This document shows positions 47,585-57,982 of a stretch of 64,000 nucleotides of DNA, in pieces (within the stretch, counting starts at the first letter, position 1; every line of letters begins with the position of its first letter). Source of the DNA: Thiobacillus sp. (GTDB lineage: Bacteria > Pseudomonadota > Gammaproteobacteria > Burkholderiales > Thiobacillaceae); contig JAUXRY010000040.1 in NCBI GenBank assembly GCA_030679915.1, forward strand, positions 1 through 64,000. The letters are read 5' to 3'. The position numbers and the translations under genes were made by a program. The notes under the pieces were generated by a model. The model saw only the letters and a program-made list of their open reading frames with translations. It made no database searches and was not told where the DNA came from.

Positions 47585-50251
47585 TTATTGTGATCGCAGA
47601 AACGCTTCCAGCTCTGCCGCTGGAAGCGGTCGGCTGAATAAATAGCCCTGCAGGATGTCGCAGCCCAGGGTGCCCAGGAAGTCTCGCTGGGCATGGGTTT
47701 CCACGCCCTCTGCCACCACGCTCAAAGACAGGCTGTGCGCCATGGCAATGGTTGCCGAGCAGATCGCGGCATCGTTCGGGTCGTGTTCAATGTCCCGGAC
47801 AAAGGAGCGGTCGAGCTTGAGCCGATGGATGGGCAGAAGCTTGAGATAGGACAGCGACGAGTACCCCGTGCCAAAGTCGTCGATGGCCAGTTCGATGCCC
47901 ATCGCACGCAGTCGGCCCAGAATCTCGGTGGTGACCTGCGGGTTCTGCATGGCCGCACTTTCGGTGATTTCCAGTTCCAGATCGGGTGGGGTCAACTGAT
48001 GCTGAATCAGCAGATCGCCAATGGTTTCTGGCAATGTGCGCATGCGTAACTGATGCACCGACAGGTTGATGCCCATGCGCACGGTGGTCGCAATGCCTCC
48101 CGCACGCCATAACGCGAGTTGGCGGAGTGCTTCATTCAGCACCCATACGCCCAGCGGCTCGATAAAACCAGTTTCCTCGGCGATCGGAATGAATTTATCG
48201 GGAGGGATGAGGCCTTTTTCGGGATGCTGCCAGCGCACCAGCGCCTCCAGGCTGATGATGTTGCCAGTGGCGAAATCGACCAGGGGCTGGTAGTGAAGTA
48301 TGAATTGGCGCTGTTCCAGTGCATGGTTCATGGCGTGGCCCAGCTCGATGCGTTCCATGGACGCCTGGGTGATGCTGCGATTGAAGAACTGCACATTATT
48401 GCGCCCCGCGCCCTTGGCGTGATACATGGCAGCGTCGGCATGCTTCATCAGGCTGTTGATGTCGTCGCCGTCTTCGGGCGAGAGGGCGACGCCAATACTG
48501 GCTGAGACGTTGAGTTTGTGGTTTTCGATATGGTAGGTTTTGTCCAGACTCACCAGCATCTTGTCGGTCCACATCTCCACCGCGGCGGGGTCGATATCCG
48601 TCAGGATCACCACAAACTCGTCCCCGCCCAGTCGCGCCACGATATCCGTTTCACGCACCCTGACTTTCAGCCGATTGGCCACCTCGATCAGCAAACGGTC
48701 GCCCGTATGGTGCCCGAGACTGTCGTTGATGTCCTTGAACCGGTCGAGATCGATGAACAGCACGGCGATGTTTTTCTTGTCACGCTTTGCCAAGGCCAGC
48801 GCCTGTTCCAGTCGACCCTGCAGGCTCAAGCGGTTGGCCAGGCCGGTCAAGGGATCATGGTGGGCAAGGTGATGAATCTGCTCGGTGGCCGCCTGGTGTT
48901 CACTGATGTCGGTGAAGCTGCCGATATAGTTTTCTATCGCATTGCCTTCACCCTGGACGGTCGAGATGGACAGTCGAATTGGATGTAGGGAACCATCCTT
49001 GCGCGCGCTCCAGATTTCACCCTGCCAGAAATTGTCTGTGAGGATGGATTGCCACATGGCCTGATATTCCTCGGGCGTGGTTCGGCCGGAGGCAAGCATG
49101 CTCGGGTTCTGCTCTAGGGCATCTTCAAGGGTGTAGCCCGTCATGTCGGTGAACGAATGGTTGACCTCGATGATGCGATTCTCGGCATCGGTAATCATGA
49201 TGGCTTCAGCGCTGTGTTCGAATACCTTGGCCAGCAATTGCAATCTGGCGCCCTGCCGAGCCAGGCTTGCGTTGGCCTGCGCTTCGCGTCGTTCAGTGTG
49301 GCGTAGCCGCATCAGCAGCCAGGTCAGAAAAGCCAGAAGAACGAGTCCGATCGCCAGAACAGCGAAAGTTCTCTGGTACCAACTTGCACGGACTTCCTGG
49401 CTGGCCAAGGCGATTTGCACATAAAAAGGATAGTGCTCAAGTTTGCGGAAACTCCAGATCCGCGGAATTGCATCCGAAACAGCAACATATTCTTTTGTCC
49501 CCGCGCTTTCGCCTGCAAGGATGGCCTGGACGACTGGATGTTGTTGAGGGAGCGGCTTGTTGATGTCGTCCTCCTTCACGGGTTGACGCAACACCAAGGA
49601 AAAATTATCACTGCGCCGGATGTTGATGAGTCCTTGATGGCCCACATCGATGGATCGCAGCAGGTCCTGAAAAACATCCAGGTCCAGTACGCCGCTGATA
49701 ATGCCGAGAAAATCCCCATTGGCATCCCGAACAGGGCGCGTCATCACCAGGACCTTGCGGCCACTGACGCGCGATACGATGACCTCGGAAAAAGTGGTGG
49801 TTGTACTCGCGTTTGCTCGCGACTGTTTGAAGTAAGGACGGTCTTTGATGTTGATGCGCGGTGAAGTTGCGCTTGCCGTTGTGTAGAGCAGGTCGCCTGC
49901 TGCATCGTAGAACCGTAGCCCTGAGAGTTCTGGAAAGTGTCTTAGCTGGGCATCAAGCTCAGGCTCGATGAGGGGGGCATAGTGCGGCACGGCTTGCTTG
50001 CGGGCAGCTTCTCGGGGAATCGTGTCTGCGGTGACTTCGACCACGGTTTCGATGCGGCGCAGTGTGGTATCGAGTCGAGATTCGAGCATCCATACCAGGT
50101 TGCGGCTGTTTGTGTTGGCAGCATGCAAGGCCTCGGTATAGCCAGACCACAGCAGGTAGCTCAGCAGCATCCCGACAATAGTGACAGCGAGCCCTGTGAC
50201 GGCAACCAGCGGCCGAAAGGTGTGATGCGTGGAGAGGAACGATGGGTGCAT
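47585..50251 (-). CDS. Cache-PAS-GGDEF-EAL cyclic-di-GMP protein
   Basis: An 888-aa protein for cyclic-di-GMP turnover. It has an N-terminal helix, a double-Cache type sensor (about 45-290), a second helix, a PAS domain (EHSAEAIMITDAENRIIEVN), a GGDEF domain with intact VARLGGDEFVVIL and an EAL domain with intact SLEALVRWQHPEKGL, DDFGTGYSSLSYLK and the ETHAQRDFL region. Both synthesis and hydrolysis motifs are intact. It is convergent with the CHASE kinase gene (28 bp between stops). Confidence 0.94.
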   Translation of the reverse strand: MHPSFLSTHHTFRPLVAVTGLAVTIVGMLLSYLLWSGYTEALHAANTNSRNLVWMLESRLDTTLRRIETVVEVTADTIPREAARKQAVPHYAPLIEPELDAQLRHFPELSGLRFYDAAGDLLYTTASATSPRINIKDRPYFKQSRANASTTTTFSEVIVSRVSGRKVLVMTRPVRDANGDFLGIISGVLDLDVFQDLLRSIDVGHQGLINIRRSDNFSLVLRQPVKEDDINKPLPQQHPVVQAILAGESAGTKEYVAVSDAIPRIWSFRKLEHYPFYVQIALASQEVRASWYQRTFAVLAIGLVLLAFLTWLLMRLRHTERREAQANASLARQGARLQLLAKVFEHSAEAIMITDAENRIIEVNHSFTDMTGYTLEDALEQNPSMLASGRTTPEEYQAMWQSILTDNFWQGEIWSARKDGSLHPIRLSISTVQGEGNAIENYIGSFTDISEHQAATEQIHHLAHHDPLTGLANRLSLQGRLEQALALAKRDKKNIAVLFIDLDRFKDINDSLGHHTGDRLLIEVANRLKVRVRETDIVARLGGDEFVVILTDIDPAAVEMWTDKMLVSLDKTYHIENHKLNVSASIGVALSPEDGDDINSLMKHADAAMYHAKGAGRNNVQFFNRSITQASMERIELGHAMNHALEQRQFILHYQPLVDFATGNIISLEALVRWQHPEKGLIPPDKFIPIAEETGFIEPLGVWVLNEALRQLALWRAGGIATTVRMGINLSVHQLRMRTLPETIGDLLIQHQLTPPDLELEITESAAMQNPQVTTEILGRLRAMGIELAIDDFGTGYSSLSYLKLLPIHRLKLDRSFVRDIEHDPNDAAICSATIAMAHSLSLSVVAEGVETHAQRDFLGTLGCDILQGYLFSRPLPAAELEAFLRSQ

Positions 50252-50368
50252 GGCTGGAAGTTTGCGCGCTGATGATTATCTGGACAAGCAAGCAACCCGT
50301 CGCTACAGGACCATCAGGTACATTCCGTCACACTGGTTTTCATTATCTGTTCGTTCAACAGAACATTG

Positions 50369-51472
50369 TCAGTCGCGTGCGCCCATCGCAAGCGCGCGAT
50401 TTTTGGCGACCTGACGGGCCTGTTCAGCGGCATCGCGATCCAGGGTGTCGCTGACCCAGCCACCCAGGTTTTCCAGTGCGATCTGGCCCAGTGCATCGAT
50501 CCACTGCGGGTGTTCGTTGAGTGCGGGGATGTAGTTGAACTCTTTGCCGCCAGCAGCGAGAAAACTGGCGCGACCTTCCATGGCCAGTTCTTCCAGCGTT
50601 TCCAGACAGTCGGCGACAAAGCCGGGCGCGACGATATCCACCCGCTTCACGCCTTCGCGGCCGAGTGCTTCCAGCGTTTTGTCGGTGTAGGGTTGCAGCC
50701 ACTCGGCACGGCCGAAGCGTGACTGGAAGGTGAGTCGGAACTGGCTCGGTTCCAGCCCAAGTGCTTCGGTCAATAGGCGGCCGGTTTTCTGGCATTCGCA
50801 GTGGTAGGGGTCGCCTTTTTCGAGGGTGTAGCGGGGCACGCCGTGAAAGCTCATCACGAGCAGGTCGGGGCGGCCGTGCATTTGCCAGTAGTCTCGAATG
50901 TTGGCAGCCAGCGCCTGAATGTAGGCGGGGTGATCGTGGTAATGCTTGAGCGTGCGTACTGCGGGTTGATTGCGACTGCGCTGGAGCCAGGCAAACACCG
51001 CGTCAAATGCGGTGGCGGTGCTGGAGGCGGCATATTGCGGGTAGGCCGGCAGGACCAGGATGCGGTCGCAGCCCGCGGCTTTCATGCGCGCCAGCGTGTC
51101 AGGCACCGATGGGTTGCCGTAACGCATGGCGTATTCGACCATGAAGGGCGAGGCGATTTTTTCGCCCAGCCAGCCTTTTAACAGCTTGGCCTGCTTTTCG
51201 GTGTGGACCTTGAGCGGTGAGCCATCCGCGGTCCAGATCGCAGCGTACTTCGCGGCCGATTTCTTGGGCCGGGTATTGAGGATGATGCCGTTGAGTATCA
51301 GCCACCACACGGCACGCGGAATTTCGACCACGCGCGGATCGGACAAAAACTCCTTCAAGTAAGGTCGCAGCGCTTGCGCCGTTGGCGCCTCGGGGGTGCC
51401 GAGGTTGACCAGCAGAATGCCGGTGCGGGCAGGCTGGCCGTGGGTGTGTTCGGGTTCTTTGAGGTAGCTCAT
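50369..51472 (-). CDS. hemH: Ferrochelatase
   Basis: HemH inserts iron into protoporphyrin IX, the last haem step. The ATG at 51470-51472 ([18 protein letters not shown]) gives 367 aa; upstream codons in the same frame lack support. Motifs include [40 protein letters not shown] (with the conserved His) and [18 protein letters not shown]. It follows hrcA by 16 bp on the same strand. Confidence 0.95.
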   Translation of the reverse strand: MSYLKEPEHTHGQPARTGILLVNLGTPEAPTAQALRPYLKEFLSDPRVVEIPRAVWWLILNGIILNTRPKKSAAKYAAIWTADGSPLKVHTEKQAKLLKGWLGEKIASPFMVEYAMRYGNPSVPDTLARMKAAGCDRILVLPAYPQYAASSTATAFDAVFAWLQRSRNQPAVRTLKHYHDHPAYIQALAANIRDYWQMHGRPDLLVMSFHGVPRYTLEKGDPYHCECQKTGRLLTEALGLEPSQFRLTFQSRFGRAEWLQPYTDKTLEALGREGVKRVDIVAPGFVADCLETLEELAMEGRASFLAAGGKEFNYIPALNEHPQWIDALGQIALENLGGWVSDTLDRDAAEQARQVAKNRALAMGARD

Positions 51473-51488
51473 CAAGGGGTAACGCGTC

Positions 51489-52505
51489 CTAATGGTGGGA
51501 GAGTGCACTCGATAACAATTTGGCCGTGATGTCGACTATCGGCACCACTCGTTCGTAGGCCATGCGGGTGGGGCCGACGACACCGAGGGTGCCCACAACC
51601 TGGCCGTCGACTGAATACGGTGCGGTGACCAGGCTGCATTCGTCGAGCGACATCAGTTCGGAATCGCCGCCTATAAAAATCTGCACACCTGCGGCAGAAC
51701 GCGACTGATCGAGCAATTGCAGCAACCCGGTTTTTTGCTCGAAGGCATCGAACAGGCGGCGCAGGTTGCCCATGTTGCTGGAGAGTTCTTCCACGTCGAG
51801 CAGTTTGCGGCTGCCCGATACCACCACGTTATCCTGGCTGGCATCGTGTGCCTGGCTGCCGGCATCGACTGCAGCCGACATCAACCGGGTGATGTCGTCG
51901 CGCACGCTGCCCAGTTCGTCACGCAGTTTGCTGCGGACCTGATCGAAGCTGTGGCCGGCAAAGTTCTGGTTGAAGTAATTGGCCGCCTCGGTCAGTTTGG
52001 AGGGGCTGTAGGGTTTGTCGGTGAGGATGACACGGTTTTCGACTTCGCCTTCCATGGTCACGATGATGAGCAGGATGCGCTTTTCCGACAGACTGAGAAA
52101 TTCGACCTGACGAAATGCCGGGCTGCGGCGCGGCGTCAGCACCAACCCGGCAAACTGGCTGAGGTCGGACAATAGGGTAGACGCTGCAGTCATCAGGCGC
52201 TGCGGATCGGACGGCGTCAGGCTGAGTGCCAGCCTGTTGACTTCGACCTGCGCCAGCGGACGCACGGTCAGCAGCGTGTCGACAAACAACCGGTAGCCAC
52301 GCGGTGTCGGGACGCGTCCCGACGAGGTGTGAGGACTGGCGACAAAGCCCATGTCTTCAAGGTCGGCCACGATGTTGCGGATGGTGGCGGGCGATAAATC
52401 CAGCCCGGCATATTGCGACAAGGTGCGTGAACCCACCGGCTCACCGTCGGCGATATATCGTTCTACCAGGGTCTTCAGCAGGATGCGCGCGCGATCATTG
52501 AGCAT
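51489..52505 (-). CDS. hrcA: Heat-inducible transcription repressor HrcA
   Basis: HrcA binds CIRCE operators to repress groE/dnaK genes. The 338-aa protein has an N-terminal winged helix ([38 protein letters not shown]), then the HrcA domain with [16 protein letters not shown] and a C-terminal [17 protein letters not shown]. No CIRCE dyad (TTAGCACTC type) is found in this window, and grpE/dnaK are elsewhere. It is divergent from nadK. Confidence 0.96.
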   Translation of the reverse strand: MLNDRARILLKTLVERYIADGEPVGSRTLSQYAGLDLSPATIRNIVADLEDMGFVASPHTSSGRVPTPRGYRLFVDTLLTVRPLAQVEVNRLALSLTPSDPQRLMTAASTLLSDLSQFAGLVLTPRRSPAFRQVEFLSLSEKRILLIIVTMEGEVENRVILTDKPYSPSKLTEAANYFNQNFAGHSFDQVRSKLRDELGSVRDDITRLMSAAVDAGSQAHDASQDNVVVSGSRKLLDVEELSSNMGNLRRLFDAFEQKTGLLQLLDQSRSAAGVQIFIGGDSELMSLDECSLVTAPYSVDGQVVGTLGVVGPTRMAYERVVPIVDITAKLLSSALSHH

Positions 52506-52613
52506 GGGGGAATTATATTGGGCTGAAGGCGGGAGGGGGAAAGCGGTTCATGATTTTTGATAAAAACCTGACCGAGAGGTTCACTGTGACCCGAATACTC
52601 AATGCGCAGCCCT

Positions 52614-52619
52614 TATAAT
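52614..52619 (+). promoter_or_regulatory. Possible -10 element of nadK
   Basis: A perfect TATAAT lies 8 nt before the nadK ATG, and no Shine-Dalgarno is present between them. A start site at normal distance would give a leaderless or nearly leaderless mRNA. The -35 region is weak, so the call is tentative. Confidence 0.35.
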
Positions 52620-52627
52620 CGTCAGTC

Positions 52628-53500
52628 ATGCAAACACCTTTCCACACTGTCGGCCTGGTTGGCAAATATGATAATCAGGGCATGGGCGCCTCGGTGCGCG
52701 CGCTGGGCGAGTTTCTGCGGGGGCGCGGCCATGACGTGCTGCTTGCCAGCCAGACAGCTGAAAACCTGAGCATCGCGGATTTCCCTACGCGTAACTTGCA
52801 TGAGCTGGCGATTGAATGCGGCGCCGTGGTGGTGCTGGGTGGCGATGGCACCATGTTGTCGATTGCGCGTGAACTGGCACCGCATGGCGTTCCGCTGATC
52901 GGCATCAACCAGGGCCGGCTGGGTTTTCTCACCGACATCACCGTCGGTGACATGTTTGGCGCCGTGGCCGAAATTCTCAGCGGACAATATGTGGCCGAAG
53001 AGCGCATCCTGCTGAATGGAAAAGTGCGGCGGGGCAGCGAGCAGGTGTTTGAAGCCAGCGCTTTCAATGACGTGGTGGTGGGCAAAGGGGGGTCGGGCCG
53101 TTTGATCGACCTGGAAATCTCCATCAACAGCGAGTTTGTCTACAGCCAGCGCGCCGATGGTCTGGTAGTCACCACCCCAACCGGAACCACGGCGTATGCC
53201 CTCTCAGCCGGCGGCCCCATCGTGCATCCGACACTGGAAGCGGTAGCACTGGTGCCGATCTGCCCGCACACCCTGTCGGCGCGACCGATTGTGGTCAGCA
53301 GTCATTCGCGGATCGAGCTGCATCTGACTTACGCTGATGATGCGCGGGTTCACTTTGATGGCCAGCATCATTTCGACCTGATCAGCGGCGATCATGTGTG
53401 GATCACCCGTGCCAGCCGTACGATCACGCTACTGCATCCGCATTCCTATAGTTACTACGACACCCTGCGGCAAAAACTGCACTGGGGCAAACAGCTTTAA
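52628..53500 (+). CDS. nadK: NAD kinase
   Basis: NadK phosphorylates NAD to NADP. The 290-aa protein shows the catalytic GGDGTMLSIAREL motif around residues 72-84, GINQGRLGFLTDI and the C-terminal LVVTTPTGTTAYALSAGGPI. It is followed 14 bp later by recN, a common gene order. See the -10 entry for the possibly leaderless start. Confidence 0.97.
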   Translation: MQTPFHTVGLVGKYDNQGMGASVRALGEFLRGRGHDVLLASQTAENLSIADFPTRNLHELAIECGAVVVLGGDGTMLSIARELAPHGVPLIGINQGRLGFLTDITVGDMFGAVAEILSGQYVAEERILLNGKVRRGSEQVFEASAFNDVVVGKGGSGRLIDLEISINSEFVYSQRADGLVVTTPTGTTAYALSAGGPIVHPTLEAVALVPICPHTLSARPIVVSSHSRIELHLTYADDARVHFDGQHHFDLISGDHVWITRASRTITLLHPHSYSYYDTLRQKLHWGKQL

Positions 53501-53514
53501 CGCACAGCCGGTTC

Positions 53515-55170
53515 ATGCTGTCGCATCTTTCTATCCGCAATTATCTTCTGGTCGAATCGGTTGAACTCGATTTCGCTCCGGGCCTGACTGTGCTCACCGG
53601 CGAAACCGGGGCTGGAAAATCCATTCTGATTGACGCGCTGGCACTGGCATTGGGTGACCGCGCCGAAGGTGGCGTGGTGCGCAAGGATGCCTCACGTGCC
53701 GAAATCACCGCCGAGTTTGCAATCGATGGCTTGCCTGCGCTTGCGGCCTGGCTCGATGAGGCGGGTTATGCGACTGATGACGAGTCGGTGATCCTGCGCC
53801 GCGTGATCGAAGCCGGCGGCCGCTCGCGCGCGTTTATCAATGGCAGTGCCGCGCCGCTGATGCAATTGAAGGACGCGGCCGAATTTCTGCTTGATATTCA
53901 CGGCCAGCATGCGCATCACGCCTTGTTGCGTCCGCAGGCGCAGCGCGAAGTCATTGATGCGTATGCCGGTGCACAGCAGCAAGCTGCGGCGGTGAGTGCG
54001 GCCTGGCATGCCTGGCAACACGCCCGGCAACTACGGCTGGCGTGCGAGTCGCACGGTCAGGCGCGGCAGATCGAGCGCGAAGGCCTGACGCTGGCAGTGG
54101 AAGAGCTGCGCGCACTGGGCGACGACCTGCCGCGCTGGGACGACATTCAAATTGAGCACGCACGGCTGGCCCACGTCACGGCCTTGATCGAAGGCAGTCA
54201 GGCGCTGATTCAGGGACTGGACGATGGCGATGCGGCGGTCTCCAGCCAGCTGGGTGAAATGAGTGCGCGACTCGACACCATGCAGGCGATGGACGACAGC
54301 CTGACCGAGATCGGCACTTTGTTGAATTCAGCCAGTGCCAACCTCGCAGAAGCGGTGCATGCGCTGCGCCGCTACGCTGACAACCTTAACCTCGATCCCG
54401 AACGATTGACTGTACTCGACCGCTTGCTCAGCGACATGCATCTGTTGGCACGCAAGCACCGGGTTCAACCCGATGCGCTGGCCGGTCTGCTTGAACAGTT
54501 TCAGACCCGGTTGGCTGAACTGGTCGCCAGTGATGATCTCGAAGCGCTGCAGGCAAGTGAAGACGCTACCTGGGCGCAATACAAAAAAGGAGCCGAGCGA
54601 TTGACCACGCAGCGCCGCAAGGCCGCTGCTGCGTTATCGAAGCAAGTAACCGACGCAATGCACGAACTTGCGCTGGCAGGCGGTCAACTCGAGATTCAAC
54701 TGCTGCCGGTGAGCGAGCCGCGTGCGCACGGGCTGGAGGACGTAAGCTTTCTCGTCGCCAGCCATCCGGGCCTGCCGCCGGGGCCGCTGGCCAAGGTGGC
54801 GTCGGGCGGCGAATTGTCGCGCATCAGCCTGGCCATACAGACTGCGCTGTCTGGTGTGGCGGGCGTGCCGACACTGATATTCGACGAAGTGGATGTCGGC
54901 ATCGGCGGCAGCGTGGCCGAAGCGGTCGGGCGGCGGCTGGCGAAACTGGGCGAAACCCGGCAGGTGTTGGTCATTACCCATTTGCCTCAGGTGGCCGCAC
55001 GCGGCACCCAGCACTTGCGGGTGAGCAAACAGGCCAATGGTGGCTTTGTTTCATCCAATATCGAAACGCTGGATGCGGACACCCGGGTGGAAGAAATCGC
55101 GCGCATGCTGGGCGGGCTCAAAATCACGACGACGACACGGCAACACGCGGCGGAAATGCTGGCTGGGTGA
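53515..55170 (+). CDS. recN: DNA repair protein RecN
   Basis: RecN is an SMC-like ATPase that helps hold broken chromosome ends during double-strand break repair. The 551 aa contain Walker A GETGAGKSILIDALALAL near 29-46, a central region rich in coiled-coil type Leu/Ala/Glu, the signature KVASGGELSRISLAIQ and Walker B PTLIFDEVDVGIGG. The stop overlaps the GTG of the nuclease gene by 3 bp (GTGA). Confidence 0.97.
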   Translation: MLSHLSIRNYLLVESVELDFAPGLTVLTGETGAGKSILIDALALALGDRAEGGVVRKDASRAEITAEFAIDGLPALAAWLDEAGYATDDESVILRRVIEAGGRSRAFINGSAAPLMQLKDAAEFLLDIHGQHAHHALLRPQAQREVIDAYAGAQQQAAAVSAAWHAWQHARQLRLACESHGQARQIEREGLTLAVEELRALGDDLPRWDDIQIEHARLAHVTALIEGSQALIQGLDDGDAAVSSQLGEMSARLDTMQAMDDSLTEIGTLLNSASANLAEAVHALRRYADNLNLDPERLTVLDRLLSDMHLLARKHRVQPDALAGLLEQFQTRLAELVASDDLEALQASEDATWAQYKKGAERLTTQRRKAAAALSKQVTDAMHELALAGGQLEIQLLPVSEPRAHGLEDVSFLVASHPGLPPGPLAKVASGGELSRISLAIQTALSGVAGVPTLIFDEVDVGIGGSVAEAVGRRLAKLGETRQVLVITHLPQVAARGTQHLRVSKQANGGFVSSNIETLDADTRVEEIARMLGGLKITTTTRQHAAEMLAG

Positions 55171-55667
55171 AACACGGGCTGCTGGTGGGCTTGTTCGTAG
55201 CGGCATGGGCGTTTGCCCTGCCGGCACTTGCGGAGACCTTGCGCGGCGTCGTGATCGTGGTGATCGATGGTGATACGGTGTTGTTTAAGCCTGATCACTA
55301 TGGCGCCCAATCGCGCGCCTTCCTGAAAATCCGTCTGGCGGATATCGATGCCCCCGAGAAAGGCCAAGCCTATGGCGACGTGGCAACGCACACCTTGAAG
55401 GCACTGGTGCTGAATCAGCCAGTGGAAATCAACACGGTGGCAACCGACGCCTATGGACGCAGAATCGCGCACCTCCAAAAAGGAGCGTTGCGGATCAATA
55501 CCGAGATGGTGCGTTTAGGCTTAGCCTGGTCATCTTCGCGCTATCAGCGCAATGCGGAAGGGGTGACGGCGCAGGATGAAGCGCGCCGTGCACTTCGCGG
55601 ACTTTGGTTGGATGCTGCGCCGACGCCGCCTTGGGTATGGCGGCGGGCGCAAAGGGCATCCGATTAA
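55167..55667 (+). CDS. Secreted thermonuclease (SNase)-like protein
   Basis: A 166-aa precursor starting at GTG, with a signal peptide (LLVGLFVAAWAFALPALA) and an SNase fold. IDGDTVLF, IRLADIDAPEKGQ and AYGRRIAH carry the Asp, Arg, Glu and Arg that match the catalytic residues of micrococcal nuclease. A periplasmic or secreted DNA/RNA nuclease is inferred. It is translationally coupled to recN and ends one base before the convergent sulP stop. Confidence 0.88.
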   Translation: MKHGLLVGLFVAAWAFALPALAETLRGVVIVVIDGDTVLFKPDHYGAQSRAFLKIRLADIDAPEKGQAYGDVATHTLKALVLNQPVEINTVATDAYGRRIAHLQKGALRINTEMVRLGLAWSSSRYQRNAEGVTAQDEARRALRGLWLDAAPTPPWVWRRAQRASD

Positions 55668-57467
55668 TTAATCGCTTCGTGGCGTGCCGTCGGGCAGGGC
55701 GGCGTGGCATTCGCGGAATACGCGTGCCGTGCAGGTGCGACAGATTTCAGTGTCCATTCGAGCGTAAATCGCTTTAATGGCGTCGCCTTTATGGCTGAAA
55801 ATATGGTCTTCGCCCACGGTGTCAACCTGGCCGCTGCGCTTCATCATTTCACACAGGTCGGGTTGTACGCCGACGATGTACAGGCCGCCGCCCATTTTGC
55901 GACGCCGGATGGCTTCCTTGGCGAACAGTTCGGCACCCGACAGATCGATGAAGCCAATGGCGCGGGCCGCCAGCAAGAGGTGTTTCTTGTTCGGGTCGGC
56001 TTCGTCCACATTGCGGAAATGTTGCTGGACGTGTTCGACCGCGCCAAAAAAGATGGATCCTTCAACACGCAGGATGGCCATTTGCGGACAGGCCGGGGCG
56101 TCCGAGTCGACTGCCACAAGCTTGCGCTGCGGGTTGAGGCGATTGGAGAATGACGGCACCAGTTCGCGTATGGACGGTTGCGAGGTGCGGTACAGATAAA
56201 ACATCAGCGACGCCAGAATGCCGAGAAAAATGCCTTTTTCCAGATCGACCAAGGTGCCGATGAAGGTGATGGCAAGAATGATGCGCTCGCGATTGTGGCG
56301 CTTGAGGATTTCTCCAATGTGATGGAAGTCGATCAGACTCCACGCCACGATGAACAGAATGGCCGCCATCGAGGCAACCGGCAGATAGGCGGCGAGCGGC
56401 GCTACCAGCAGCACGATCAACAGTAAAAACACGGCCGACATTGCCGCAGCCAACGGCGTTTTTGCGCCCGAGGCGTAATTCACGCCGCTACGATTGAACG
56501 AGCCGCTGGAGGCATAGCTGGAGAAAAAGCTGCCCGCAATATTCGACAAGCCCTGCCCGACAAATTCCTGGTTGCTGTCGATCCGCTGGTCTGACTTGGC
56601 GGCTACCGAGCGTGCAATGGCGACCGCTTCGGTCAAAGCCAGAATCGCAATGATGGTGGCGGGAAACAGGGTTTGCTTGATGGCCGTGAGGGAAAAGTCC
56701 GGCAGCGATAGGGGTGGGAACGAGGCGACCAGTGCGCCAACAGTGTGGATGCCGGTTTGCTCTGCACCCATCTCGTAGTTCAGAAAAGCCGCGACCACGC
56801 TGCCAGCCACCATGGCGACAATCATGTAAGGCAGTTTGGTCAGATAGCGTTTGGCGAGGATGCCCGACACCAGCGTGACCATGCCTACCGTGAGTACCCA
56901 GGGCTGGGTGTCGACGATATGGGTGCCGAACTGGATGAATACCTCATGAAAGTGCGCGCCGCGGGAAATATCCAGGCCAAAGAAGTTCTTGATCTGGCTG
57001 GTTGCGATGAGAATCGCTGCCCCTGCGGTGAAACCAATGATGACCGTGTGAGAGATGAAATTGACCAGCGCCCCCAGTCGCGCGAGCCCCATTGCCAACT
57101 GGATCAGCCCGGCCAATAAGGTCAGCGTGAGCACCATGCCAATAAATTGCGCGCTACCGGGCTCGGCCAGCGGACTGATTGACGCAAAAACCACAATCGA
57201 GATGGCGGTCGTGGGTCCCGATACCAGATGCCAGCTTGAGCCCCACATGGCACCGACGATGGCGGGCACCATGGCCGCATACAAACCATATTCGGGGGGC
57301 AGGCCGGCGATGGTGGCAAAGGCTACTGCCTGCGGCAGGACAATCATCGCGCCGGTTAGCGCGGCCAGGGCGTCGCTCTTGAATGTTTGCTGGGTGACGT
57401 TGGGCCACCAGCGTAAAAAGGGGAGCAGGCGATAAAGCCAGAGTGGGCAGGCCTTGAAATCGATCAC
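55668..57467 (-). CDS. SulP-family anion transporter with STAS domain
   Basis: A 599-aa permease of the SulP/SLC26 family, which carry sulfate, bicarbonate or other anions. Signatures: TGAMIVLPQAVAFATIAGLP, GLYAAMVPAIVGAMWGSS, a run of about 10-12 membrane helices, and a C-terminal STAS domain (AILRVEGSIFFGAVEHV; AIGFIDLSGAELFAKEA). The C-terminal tail adds EICRTCTARVFRECH, a small Cys cluster unusual for the family. It is divergent from the cytochrome genes. Substrate not predictable. Confidence 0.92.
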   Translation of the reverse strand: MIDFKACPLWLYRLLPFLRWWPNVTQQTFKSDALAALTGAMIVLPQAVAFATIAGLPPEYGLYAAMVPAIVGAMWGSSWHLVSGPTTAISIVVFASISPLAEPGSAQFIGMVLTLTLLAGLIQLAMGLARLGALVNFISHTVIIGFTAGAAILIATSQIKNFFGLDISRGAHFHEVFIQFGTHIVDTQPWVLTVGMVTLVSGILAKRYLTKLPYMIVAMVAGSVVAAFLNYEMGAEQTGIHTVGALVASFPPLSLPDFSLTAIKQTLFPATIIAILALTEAVAIARSVAAKSDQRIDSNQEFVGQGLSNIAGSFFSSYASSGSFNRSGVNYASGAKTPLAAAMSAVFLLLIVLLVAPLAAYLPVASMAAILFIVAWSLIDFHHIGEILKRHNRERIILAITFIGTLVDLEKGIFLGILASLMFYLYRTSQPSIRELVPSFSNRLNPQRKLVAVDSDAPACPQMAILRVEGSIFFGAVEHVQQHFRNVDEADPNKKHLLLAARAIGFIDLSGAELFAKEAIRRRKMGGGLYIVGVQPDLCEMMKRSGQVDTVGEDHIFSHKGDAIKAIYARMDTEICRTCTARVFRECHAALPDGTPRSD

Positions 57468-57632
57468 GAAAACTCCAGAAGAATATTACCGAATAATACT
57501 ATATCCACTTGCCATAAAAGGATTTATGGCAGTCAACAGGCATGTTGAGAAGGGTATACGGTTTTATAATGGACATTAAATCCTGCGACAGACAGGATCC
57601 TGATGACAACTCAACCAGAGAGAGCGAGGAAG

Positions 57633-57968
57633 ATGAAAACCACCACGATTGCGCTGTGCGCGTCCGTGCTGTTGGTGTTGGCCATGCCGGTACAGGCAGC
57701 GGGCGACCCCAAGGCCGGGCAACTGAAAACATCAATGTGTGCCGGTTGCCACGGTATTCCAGGCTGGCGTACTGCGTACCCCAGTGTCTATAGCGTACCC
57801 AAGCTGGGCGGACAGCACGCAGACTACATCGTGGCGGCACTCAAGGCTTATAAAAGCGGCGAGCGCAGCCATCCAAGCATGAAGGGCATCGCAGCCAGTT
57901 TGACCGAGCAGGACATGGAAGATCTCGCCGCCTATTACGCTTCTTCCTACAGCGGCCCTGCCAACTAA
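57633..57968 (+). CDS. Periplasmic c-type cytochrome (c553-like), first of pair
   Basis: The ATG at 57633 has GAGGAAG just before it, giving 111 aa with a signal peptide (MKTTTIALCASVLLVLAMP) and one haem site CAGCH. Met ligand candidates occur in HPSMKGIAA. It is of the small single-haem c553/c4-domain kind and would carry electrons in the periplasm. The next gene is a paralogue 14 bp away. Confidence 0.92.
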   Translation: MKTTTIALCASVLLVLAMPVQAAGDPKAGQLKTSMCAGCHGIPGWRTAYPSVYSVPKLGGQHADYIVAALKAYKSGERSHPSMKGIAASLTEQDMEDLAAYYASSYSGPAN

Positions 57969-57982
57969 ACGAGGACGACACC

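Noticed and set aside
51489-52627. CIRCE operator near hrcA
   Set aside because: No TTAGCACTC-N9-GAGTGCTAA dyad was found.
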